From Xanthomonas dyei (GTDB lineage: Bacteria > Pseudomonadota > Gammaproteobacteria > Xanthomonadales > Xanthomonadaceae), in contig NZ_MDEE01000006.1 of assembly GCF_002939865.1 (NCBI RefSeq), positions 62,001 to 126,000 of the forward strand: a stretch of DNA of 64,000 nucleotides. Reading direction: 5' to 3'. Below are positions 53,936 through 62,843 of this stretch, piece after piece. How positions within the stretch are numbered: the first letter of the stretch is position 1; each line of letters opens with the position of its first letter. Made by a program: the position numbers and the translations under genes. Below the pieces are notes generated by a model. It searched no databases, was not told the DNA's origin, and saw only the letters and a program-made list of their open reading frames with translations.

Positions 53936-54241
53936 ATGAGCGACGGGTTCGTAGCGCTGTACATCTTCATGCTGGCGGCCATCGCTGGCCACGTGATCAT
54001 CTCGCGGGTGCCGGTGATCCTGCATACCCCGCTGATGTCCGGCTCCAACTTCATCCATGGCATCGTGCTGATCGGTGCGATGGTGGTGCTTGGGCATGCC
54101 GATACCACGCTGGAAAAAGCGCTGGGGTTCGTCGCGGTGGTGCTGGGCGCGGGCAATGCGGCCGGGGGTTACGTGGTGACCGAGCGGATGCTGGACATGT
54201 TCAAGTCGAGTAAGAAGCCGCCCAGCGGGGATGCGACATGA
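53936..54241 (+). CDS. pntAB: NAD(P) transhydrogenase alpha subunit, part 2 (PntAB)
   Basis: The small membrane domain of the three-subunit transhydrogenase. The 101-residue protein has three hydrophobic helices (LYIFMLAAIAGHVII, HGIVLIGAMVVLG, GFVAVVLGAGNAAGGYVVT) and the conserved HTPLMSGSNFIHGI segment. ATG 53936 is chosen over an upstream in-frame ATG, as the family begins at MS. The stop overlaps the pntB start (ATGA). It is 1.6 kb downstream of pntAA. Confidence 0.93.
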   Translation: MSDGFVALYIFMLAAIAGHVIISRVPVILHTPLMSGSNFIHGIVLIGAMVVLGHADTTLEKALGFVAVVLGAGNAAGGYVVTERMLDMFKSSKKPPSGDAT

Positions 54242-55695
54242 CGGTTTCTACCGCTGAATTACTGTCGTGGCTGGTGAAATCCAGTTATCTGGTTGCCGCT
54301 ACGTTGTTCCTGCTGGGCTTACAGCGCATGGCCTCGCCGCTGACCGCGCGTAGCGGCATCCGCTGGGCCGGGCTGGGCATGCTGATCGCCACGGTGGCCA
54401 CGTTCTTCCTGCCGGAACTGCGCAACGTGCCGCTGATCCTGGCAGCGCTGGCGATCGGCACCGGGGTGGCGTGGTGGTCGGCCAGGAAAGTGGCCATCAC
54501 CGACATGCCGCAGATGGTGGCGCTGTACAACGGCATGGGCGGCGGCTCGGCGGCGGCGATCGGCGCGGTGGAATTGCTGCGGTTTTCCTTCTTTGCCAAT
54601 CGCGACACCGCGCACTGGAGCGCGCAGGCGATCGCCGAGCTGGCGGCGCGGCGGCCGGACACCACCACGGTGATGCTGGCGGTGATCGGCTCGGCGATCG
54701 GAGCGGTGTCGTTGTCCGGCTCGATCATCGCCTGGGCCAAACTGGATGGCCGGCTCGACCGACGGGTGACCTTTCCCGGCCAGCAGGCGGTCAATCTGCT
54801 GGTGGCGCTCGCGGTCCTGGCGCTCGGCATCTGGGCCGCCACCAGTTTGCAGCCGCTGGCGATCATCGCCTTCTTTGCCATGGCGCTCGCGCTAGGCGTG
54901 TTGATGACGCTGCCGATCGGCGGTGCCGACATGCCGGTGGTGATTTCGCTCTACAACGCCTTTACCGGCCTGGCGGTGGCGTTCGAAGGCTATGTGCTGG
55001 GTAACGAAGCGCTGATCATCGCCGGCATGATGGTGGGTGCGGCCGGCATCCTGCTGACCCGGCTGATGGCCAAGGCGATGAATCGGCCGATCAGCGGCGT
55101 GCTGTTTTCCAACTTCGGTGGCGGCGGACAGGCGCAGGAAATCAGTGGCGCGCAAAAACCCATCGAGGCCGGCGATGTTGCCGCGATGATGGCCTTCGCC
55201 GAGCGGGTGGTGATCGTGCCCGGCTACGGCATGGCGGTGGCGCAGGCGCAGCACAAGATCTGGGAGCTTGCGCAGCGGCTGATCGCGCGCGGGGTCAAGG
55301 TGAAGTTTGCGATCCACCCGGTCGCCGGGCGCATGCCCGGGCATATGAACGTGCTGCTGGCCGAAGCCGGCGTGCCGTACGACCTGATCGCCGATATGGA
55401 CGACATCAATCCCGAGTTCGCCAGCACCGATGTGTCGCTGGTGATCGGCGCTAACGACGTGGTCAACCCGGTCGCCAAGACCGACCCGGCCAGCCCGATC
55501 TACGGCATGCCGATCCTGGACGTGGTCAATTCACGCAACACCGTGGTGATCAAGCGCGGCAAGGGCACCGGGTTTGCCGGCATCGAAAACGCACTGTTCT
55601 ACGCCGACAACACCCGCATGCTCTACGGAGACGGTGCCGAAGCGGCCAGCGCGCTGGTCAGCGAGTTGAAGGCGCTGGATGGGGGCGGGCATTGA
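54238..55695 (+). CDS. pntB: NAD(P) transhydrogenase beta subunit (PntB)
   Basis: The membrane and NADP(H)-binding subunit. The 485-residue protein has about nine hydrophobic helices (~1-280) including the loop VALYNGMGGGSAAAIGAVE, then a soluble Rossmann-like domain from ~300 with VIVPGYGMAVAQAQHKIWELA, HPVAGRMPGHMNVLLAEAGVPYD and VIGANDVVNPVAKTDP. All these are textbook PntB features. It completes the transhydrogenase with PntAA and PntAB. Confidence 0.96.
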   Translation: MTVSTAELLSWLVKSSYLVAATLFLLGLQRMASPLTARSGIRWAGLGMLIATVATFFLPELRNVPLILAALAIGTGVAWWSARKVAITDMPQMVALYNGMGGGSAAAIGAVELLRFSFFANRDTAHWSAQAIAELAARRPDTTTVMLAVIGSAIGAVSLSGSIIAWAKLDGRLDRRVTFPGQQAVNLLVALAVLALGIWAATSLQPLAIIAFFAMALALGVLMTLPIGGADMPVVISLYNAFTGLAVAFEGYVLGNEALIIAGMMVGAAGILLTRLMAKAMNRPISGVLFSNFGGGGQAQEISGAQKPIEAGDVAAMMAFAERVVIVPGYGMAVAQAQHKIWELAQRLIARGVKVKFAIHPVAGRMPGHMNVLLAEAGVPYDLIADMDDINPEFASTDVSLVIGANDVVNPVAKTDPASPIYGMPILDVVNSRNTVVIKRGKGTGFAGIENALFYADNTRMLYGDGAEAASALVSELKALDGGGH

Positions 55696-55902
55696 GGCCT
55701 CGTACGACTGATGTCGCGGATGCACTTGAGAAGCCGATTGGTCTAGGGCGCTGTGCTCGCTGCCAAGTTCCTCGCAGCTAAGGCCCAGATCGGCAGCTCA
55801 CGCGTGAGCCATCCGCAATCTCCAGCCAGTCGCACATAAGCTGCCGAGCTTTCGAATCGCAGCAGTGTTCAGGGGTAGTCCAACGCTCAGCTCGTCGAGG
55901 GC

Positions 55903-56004
55903 GCGGTGCCCTCACCGCTTGCGGGACACGCCGTGAATCCGTCCGTGGAGGCTCCTTGGCGGCATCCATGCCGCCAGGGGTCCCGCAAGCGGCGAGGACA
56001 CCGC
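55903..56004. repeat. Nested palindromic repeat element, copy 1
   Basis: An outer stem of 25 bp with two mismatches (55903-55927 and 55980-56004, core CCGCTTGCGGGAC/GTCCCGCAAGCGG) encloses an inner 20-bp hairpin TGGCGGCATCCATGCCGCCA at 55957-55976. The 772-bp gap 55696-56467 contains this and a second, inverted copy near 56243; short frames spanning them are artefacts. Confidence 0.85.
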
Positions 56005-56242
56005 ACCAGAGAGTTGGTCGGCTGCTTTCTTGAAAGCGTGCTGCGGGTGTTGCGCTGCGCTATGCAAACGAAAGTTTTTGGATTGCGTGTTGAAAGCCGG
56101 TCTGCTGCTCGGCTTGCGATGAGAATGTGGTGAGAAGCTGGCAGACGCAAAGTGAGCCGATCAGCGCACGTCATGCCCTGCTCGCAACCACACACACCGA
56201 CCAGCTTGACTGGTCCTTGCCCGCTCACCGTCGCGTGACCTT

Positions 56243-56320
56243 TGGCGGCATGGATGCCGCCAAAGAGCTTACAAGGACGTACTTGCAGCGTGTCCCGCGA
56301 GGGTGGGCGGGTAAGGGCCT
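56243..56320. repeat. Nested palindromic repeat element, inverted partial copy 2
   Basis: TGGCGGCATGGATGCCGCCA at 56243-56262 is the reverse complement of the inner hairpin of copy 1, and the following GAGCTTACAAGGACG and GCGTGTCCCGCGAGGG align with the reverse complement of the copy 1 flank. The far outer arm is missing or degenerate. Confidence 0.75.
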
Positions 56321-56467
56321 GCAGCCAAGTTGCAGAGCTTCAGGCATCGCTGCGTCGGCACAATGAGGCATGACAGCCTTCGAAGAACAGCGCCATCTGG
56401 ATCTGTGTGACTGAGGCATCCGCTTCAACACATCTGTGCTTGGGCTACCGCGACAAACGCGCCTGAT

Positions 56468-56887
56468 TCAGCGCGCAGCCCACCACGCCACGAGCACCGC
56501 TGCGAAATAACACAACAGATCGAACGCATTGGTGGCCAGTTGCAGCAGGGTCCAGGCCAGGCGCGGGCCCATTTTCTGCGCCGAGGTCCATGGGTCCAGG
56601 CCCAGCGATCCGCCCAGTTGCGCCGAGGCGATGCCCCAATTGGCGCCGACGATGATCAGTGCGGTGGTCGCCACCGCCACGCCAATCCGCAACCGGCCGG
56701 CGCGCAACGTGCCCAGGCGCAGCATCCATGCCACTTCCAGCGCAACCAGCACTGCCATCCAGCCGGCCTGGTTGCCCAGCGCAAGGGCGATGAGCAGCCA
56801 GGCGATGAGGGCGGTGACGCTTCCCAGCAACAGGAGCGGGGGCCAGAGCCAGTGGGCGCTTCTGGCGGACGCGGAGGTGGGCGGCAT
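56468..56887 (-). CDS. Small polytopic membrane protein of unknown function
   Basis: A 139-residue protein with about four predicted membrane helices, for example LWPPLLLLGSVTALIAWLL, GWMAVLVALEVAWML, IGVAVATTALIIVGANWGI and AFDLLCYFAAVLVAWW. ATG 56887 follows CAGGAG by 6 bp, so upstream codons are not needed. I do not recognise a family. Convergent or neighbouring genes give no hint; the next gene, sufT, is divergent across 174 bp. Confidence 0.75.
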   Translation of the reverse strand: MPPTSASARSAHWLWPPLLLLGSVTALIAWLLIALALGNQAGWMAVLVALEVAWMLRLGTLRAGRLRIGVAVATTALIIVGANWGIASAQLGGSLGLDPWTSAQKMGPRLAWTLLQLATNAFDLLCYFAAVLVAWWAAR

Positions 56888-57061
56888 TGGAGCTCCTGAC
56901 AGTGCGCACATGATAGAGCGCATGCCGCACTTTGCGATGCACTGCGTCGGCAGATGGAATGCAGCGTCGTCGATGGAATGGGCGGCCGGCGGCGGTGGCG
57001 CCACCACGGTCGGCTAGAATGGCCGACTTGCGCGCACCCGGCGCGGCCCCATATCCAGCCC

Positions 57062-57616
57062 ATGTACTCCCGTAGCAGCGAACCCGTCCAGTTCGAACGC
57101 GATTGCGATGCCGTCATGGTGCCGCAGGGCGATTCGGTGACCCTGCCCGCAGGCAGCTATGGCTATATCACCCAGGCCCTGGGTGGCAGCTACACGGTCT
57201 TTGTCGAAGGCAATCTGTTCCGCATTGCCGGCAAGGATGGCGATGCGATCGGCAAGGAGGCCCCGCCGGGGCTGGAATTGCCCGCCAACGCCAGCGACGA
57301 AGAAGTGGAAGCGCTGGTGTGGCAGCAGCTGCGTACCTGCTTCGACCCGGAAATTCCGTTCAATATCGTCGATCTGGGCCTGGTCTACGAGGCGGTGGTC
57401 AGCCATCGCGAAGAGGACAACCAGCGCCGGGTGGACGTCAAGATGACGCTCACCGCGCCCGGCTGCGGCATGGGGGAGATCCTGGTCGACGACGTGCGCA
57501 GCAAGGTGGAAATGATCCCGACCATTGCCGAGGCCGATGTCGAGCTGGTGTTCGACCCGCCGTGGGGCCGGCATATGATGTCCGAAGCGGCCCGTCTCGA
57601 GACCGGCATGCTCTGA
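57062..57616 (+). CDS. sufT: Iron-sulfur assembly factor SufT (DUF59 domain)
   Basis: A 184-residue protein. N-terminal ~60 residues (VMVPQGDSVTLPAGSYGYITQALGGSYTV) are of the SufT-specific type and the C-terminal DUF59/MIP18 domain contains DPEIPFNIVDLGLVYEAVV and MTLTAPGCGMGEILVDDVR with its conserved Cys, then DPPWGRHMMSEAARLETGM. It helps maturation of iron-sulfur proteins. ATG 57062 is chosen as the start of the conserved region. ilvE follows 65 bp later and may share its transcript. Confidence 0.9.
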   Translation: MYSRSSEPVQFERDCDAVMVPQGDSVTLPAGSYGYITQALGGSYTVFVEGNLFRIAGKDGDAIGKEAPPGLELPANASDEEVEALVWQQLRTCFDPEIPFNIVDLGLVYEAVVSHREEDNQRRVDVKMTLTAPGCGMGEILVDDVRSKVEMIPTIAEADVELVFDPPWGRHMMSEAARLETGML

Positions 57617-57681
57617 TCGTCAGGCGCCATGTCCGCAGATGTGGCGCCGCGTCCTTTCGCCCGCCATACAGGAATCTTCCG

Positions 57682-58767
57682 GTGTCCGTGTCCTTCGCTT
57701 CCACCCGTTCTCCGTCGCCGCGCAGTGCCGACGAACTGTCCGTGATCCTGGCCGCGCCCGGCTTCGGGCTGCATTTCACCGACCACATGGTCGCCATTTC
57801 CTGGAACAACGAGCAGGGCTGGCACGACGCGCAAGTGCGTGCCTACGGCCCGCTGCAGTTGGACCCGGCTGCCTCGGTGCTGCATTACGGCCAGGAGATC
57901 TTCGAAGGCATCAAGGCCTACCGGCATGCCGACGGCTCGATCTGGACCTTCCGCCCGCAGGCCAATGGCGAGCGCCTGCAGCGCTCGGCGCGCCGTCTGG
58001 CCCTGCCGGAATTGCCGGTGGACCTGTTTGTCGAATCGCTGCGCCAGCTGGTGGCCGTGGACGCCGGCTGGGTGCCGTCGGCGCCGGAAACCAGCCTGTA
58101 TTTCCGCCCGTTCATGATTGCCGATGAGGCCTTTCTGGGCGTGCGCGCTGCGCACAAGGCCTCGTACTACGTCATCGCCAGTCCTGCCGGCCCGTACTTC
58201 GCCAAGGGCGTGGCGCCGGTGTCGATCTGGTTGTCCACCGAATACGCGCGTGCGGCCAAGGGCGGCACCGGCGCGGCCAAGTGCGGCGGCAACTACGCCG
58301 CTTCGCTGCTGCCGCAGCAAAAAGCCTATGCGCAGGGTTGCTCGCAGGTGCTGTTCCTGGACCCGGTGGAAGGTAAGTACATCGAAGAACTGGGCGGCAT
58401 GAACGTGTTCCTGGTCTACCAGGACGGCACCTTGGTGACCCCGGAACTGTCCGGCAGCATCCTGGAAGGCATCACCCGCGACAGCATCCTGCAGCTGGCC
58501 CGCGACCGCGGCATGCGCGTGGTCGAGCGCAAGGTGTCCATCGACGAATGGAAGCAGGGTGTGGCGTCGGGCGAAATCGCTGAAGTATTCGCCTGCGGCA
58601 CCGCCGCGGTGGTCACCCCGATCGGTGAGCTCAAGGGTGACGGCTTTGCGGTGGGCGATCTGTCCGCGCCGGCGGGCGAGGTGACCATGTCGCTGCGCCA
58701 GGAATTGACCGATATCCAGTACGGCCGCGTGCCGGACCGGCATGGCTGGCTGGTGCGCTTGTCCTGA
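57682..58767 (+). CDS. ilvE: Branched-chain amino acid aminotransferase
   Basis: A PLP enzyme that interconverts Val, Leu and Ile with their keto acids. The 361-residue protein is of the eukaryote-like long BCAT type: HYGQEIFEGIKAYRHADGSIWTFRP, YFRPFMIADEAFLGVRAA, the PLP Lys in AAKCGGNYAASLLPQQKAY, and YIEELGGMNVFLVYQDG. GTG 57682 with AGGAA upstream is the start. It is followed by a strong terminator. Confidence 0.95.
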   Translation: MSVSFASTRSPSPRSADELSVILAAPGFGLHFTDHMVAISWNNEQGWHDAQVRAYGPLQLDPAASVLHYGQEIFEGIKAYRHADGSIWTFRPQANGERLQRSARRLALPELPVDLFVESLRQLVAVDAGWVPSAPETSLYFRPFMIADEAFLGVRAAHKASYYVIASPAGPYFAKGVAPVSIWLSTEYARAAKGGTGAAKCGGNYAASLLPQQKAYAQGCSQVLFLDPVEGKYIEELGGMNVFLVYQDGTLVTPELSGSILEGITRDSILQLARDRGMRVVERKVSIDEWKQGVASGEIAEVFACGTAAVVTPIGELKGDGFAVGDLSAPAGEVTMSLRQELTDIQYGRVPDRHGWLVRLS

Positions 58768-58792
58768 GTCAGCGCTAAAGCGTCAAAAACAG

Positions 58793-58824
58793 GCCTCTGC
58801 GCGTCAGCGCAGGGGCTTTTTTTT
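58793..58824 (+). terminator. Rho-independent terminator after ilvE
   Basis: GCCTCTGCGC and GCGCAGGGGC form a 10-bp stem with one mismatch and a GTCA loop, followed by eight T. It is the clearest intrinsic terminator in the window. Confidence 0.92.
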
Positions 58825-58891
58825 GCCTGCCGTGCAGCACGCCGACAGGCTGACGGTCAAAAAACTGTGGGAAGCGGGCTGAACAGACATG

Positions 58892-58908
58892 ATTTTTGTC
58901 ACAAAAAT
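58892..58908. promoter_or_regulatory. AT-rich palindrome upstream of the protease array
   Basis: ATTTTTG-TCA-CAAAAAT is a perfect 7-bp-arm inverted repeat about 176 bp before the first protease start, in an unusually AT-rich stretch (58880-58950). It could bind a regulator; its TGTCACA centre is only loosely like a Crp/Clp site. Confidence 0.4.
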
Positions 58909-58940
58909 GATATTCAAGTTTCAAAAGTGTCGATTTCGTA

Positions 58941-58969
58941 TTGTACAGTTTGGTTGCAGTGAGATAGGT
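58941..58969 (+). promoter_or_regulatory. Possible sigma-70-like promoter of the first protease
   Basis: TTGTAC at 58941 and ATAGGT at 58964 are spaced by 17 bp, resembling weak -35 and -10 boxes and lying 115 bp upstream of the protease ATG. Placement after the terminator and palindrome is sensible; the match to consensus is modest. Confidence 0.3.
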
Positions 58970-59083
58970 TCGCTGAACGGATCGATAACAGGGGATTGAT
59001 TCCGGGGACTCGGCGCCGACCTATTGTAGGCGGTGCCGGATTACACCGCCAAGGCGGTTCTCTTTGATTTGGAAGGGAATTCA

Positions 59084-60829
59084 ATGTCGAACGAGTCTTT
59101 CCGCAAGCGTCCGCGCACGCTTACCGTCCTGGGCGCCACCGCCCTGACTTGCCTGCTACTGGCAACGCCTGCGTTTGCCGGCGAGGTCTACCTGGACGGT
59201 CTTGCCACCGCCCAAACCCATCAGAAATTCATCGTGACCTACAAGGACGGCAGCACGGCGCTGGCCAGTCCCACCGTGCTGAGCACTTCGCTGCGCACCG
59301 CCGCACGTGCGGTGCCGGCCAAGGCCGGCAAGGCACTGGGCCTGGCTTCTGTCCGCCGTCTGGCGCTGGGGCCTGAATTGATCAAGGCCGACCGCGCGCT
59401 GGACCGCGCCGAGGCCGAAACCTTGATGCGCCAGCTGGCCGCCGACCCGAATGTGCAGAGCGTGGAAGTCGACCAGATCCTGCATGCCACGCTGACACCC
59501 AACGACACCCGGCTGTCCGAGCAATGGGGCTTTGGCACCACCAACGCCGGCCTCAACATCCGTCCGGCCTGGGACAAGGCGACCGGCACCGGCGTCGTGG
59601 TGGCGGTGATCGATACCGGCATCACCACCCATGCCGACCTCGCTGCGAACATCCTGCCCGGCTACGACTTCATCAGCGACGCGACGGCTGCGCGCGATGG
59701 CAATGGACGCGACAGCAACCCTGCGGACGAGGGCGACTGGTATGCCGCCAACGAGTGCGGCACCGGGATTCCGGCCTCCAACTCCAGCTGGCACGGCACC
59801 CATGTGGCCGGCACGGTTGCCGCGGTGACCAACAACAGTACCGGCGTGGCTGGTACCGCCTACAACGCCAAGGTCGTGCCGGTGCGCGTGCTCGGCAAGT
59901 GTGGCGGCTCGTTGTCGGACATCTCCGACGCCATCGTCTGGGCGTCGGGCGGCAGCGTCAGCGGCATTCCGGCCAACGCCAACCCGGCCGAGGTCATCAA
60001 CATGTCGCTCGGCGGTGGTGGTGCCTGCTCGACCACCATGCAGAACGCGATCAGCGGCGCGGTGTCGCGCGGTACCACGGTGGTGGTGGCGGCGGGCAAC
60101 AGCTCGGCCAACGTGTCCGGCTCGCTGCCGGCCAACTGCGCCAACGTGATCGCGGTGGCGGCCACCACCTCGGCGGGCGCCAAGGCCAGCTATTCCAACT
60201 TCGGTGCCGGCATCGATGTGTCAGCGCCCGGCTCGGCGATCCTGTCCACGCTCAACAGCGGCACCACCACCCCGGGCAGTGCCAGCTACGCGTCCTACAA
60301 CGGCACCTCGATGGCGGCGCCGCATGTGGCCGGCGTGGTCGCGCTGGTGCAGTCGGTCGCACCGACCGCGCTCACTCCGGCAGCGGTGGAAACCTTGCTG
60401 AAGAACACCGCGCGCGCGTTGCCGGGTGCCTGTTCCGGCGGTTGTGGCGCCGGCATCGTCAATGCCGACGCCGCAGTGACGGCGGCCATCAGCGGCAGCA
60501 ACGGCGGTGGCGGTGGCGGAACCGGCAACACGCTGACCAACGGCACGCCGGTCACCGGCCTGGGCGCGTCCAGCGGTGCGGAGCTGAACTACACCATCGC
60601 CGTTCCCGCCGGCAGCGGCACGCTGACCGTGGCGATCAGCGGCGGCACCGGCGATGCAGACCTGTACGTGCGCGCCGGCAGCGCACCGACCGACACCACC
60701 TACGCCTGCCGTCCGTACCTCAGCGGCAATGCCGAAACCTGCAGCATCAGCGCGCCATCGGGCACGTACTACGTGCGGGTCAAGGCGTACAGCACGTTCT
60801 CTGGCGTGACCTTGAGCGCCAGCTACTAA
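59084..60829 (+). CDS. Secreted subtilisin-like (S8) serine protease with C-terminal PPC domain
   Basis: A 581-residue extracellular protease precursor. The signal peptide is SVLGATALTCLLLATPAFAG-like (ends AFA, ~32), followed by an inhibitor-type propeptide to ~140 and a catalytic domain with Asp177 (VIDTGITTH), His237 (HGTHVAGT) and Ser409 (NGTSMAAPH). A Gly-rich linker (~490) leads to a bacterial pre-peptidase C-terminal (PPC) domain from ~500. Length and layout match the well-known ~580-residue extracellular serine protease of X. campestris, so orthology to that virulence-related protease is likely. GGAAGGG precedes ATG 59084. First of three tandem paralogues. Confidence 0.93.
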   Translation: MSNESFRKRPRTLTVLGATALTCLLLATPAFAGEVYLDGLATAQTHQKFIVTYKDGSTALASPTVLSTSLRTAARAVPAKAGKALGLASVRRLALGPELIKADRALDRAEAETLMRQLAADPNVQSVEVDQILHATLTPNDTRLSEQWGFGTTNAGLNIRPAWDKATGTGVVVAVIDTGITTHADLAANILPGYDFISDATAARDGNGRDSNPADEGDWYAANECGTGIPASNSSWHGTHVAGTVAAVTNNSTGVAGTAYNAKVVPVRVLGKCGGSLSDISDAIVWASGGSVSGIPANANPAEVINMSLGGGGACSTTMQNAISGAVSRGTTVVVAAGNSSANVSGSLPANCANVIAVAATTSAGAKASYSNFGAGIDVSAPGSAILSTLNSGTTTPGSASYASYNGTSMAAPHVAGVVALVQSVAPTALTPAAVETLLKNTARALPGACSGGCGAGIVNADAAVTAAISGSNGGGGGGTGNTLTNGTPVTGLGASSGAELNYTIAVPAGSGTLTVAISGGTGDADLYVRAGSAPTDTTYACRPYLSGNAETCSISAPSGTYYVRVKAYSTFSGVTLSASY

Positions 60830-61092
60830 ACGTTGCCGCTCGACGCTGTTGCGCTGTCTGGCCGGCTGGCCAGGCAGCGCCGACCCAGCGCTACATCCCA
60901 TCTGCGATGTCCGCCCACGTCTGCCGTTTCGGCAGGCGCAGGCAGGGCAGTGCCGCTCGGCCGGAATGGACACCGGTCAGTCGTTTCGACGGGCGTCATC
61001 GCCCGTTTCGTCCGGCCCGATCCGCGGTGTTGCGGCAAGGGCTCGGTCATCTCGCCGCAGCTGCGGCACTTCTACTTCTTGAGGAACGATCG

Positions 61093-62502
<1,410 letters not shown>

Positions 62503-62587
62503 GGCGACGGCGAGGCGCGATGCCGGCCTGACCGCCGGCATCGACGTCGGGCCGGCCCCGACGCCGCTGTCGGTGTTTTGAAACCTG

Positions 62588-62613
62588 CACTGCCCCGCTT
62601 CGGCGGGGCAGTG
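62588..62613 (+). terminator. Hairpin after the second protease
   Basis: CACTGCCCCGC at 62588-62598 pairs perfectly with GCGGGGCAGTG at 62603-62613 around a TTCG tetraloop, then TGCGTTTG. The very stable 11-bp stem with a UUCG-type loop makes a terminator likely, 85 bp past the stop codon. Confidence 0.75.
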
Positions 62614-62843
62614 TGCGTTTGGGCCTTGGCCAGACCTGGGCATTGGTCAACCGGCGGCGGCAATGGCTGAACAAAGCGCTTGGCATTGACTACCGACCGC
62701 TTCAGCCACGCGGATGGCATGCCGATAGCCAGCCGACGTGAGGTATGGCCGTGTGCAACCGCCCCACGATCAGGCAGTGCGCGTCGCAGAGGGTGTCAGC
62801 GCGTTGTCTTCCGAACGTTCAACGCCTTGGGGAGGGTTGATCC

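Noticed and set aside
55887..56366. Short ORFs on both strands in the gap after pntB
   Set aside because: They share a MDAAKE...RVP sequence only because they translate the two inverted copies of the palindromic repeat.
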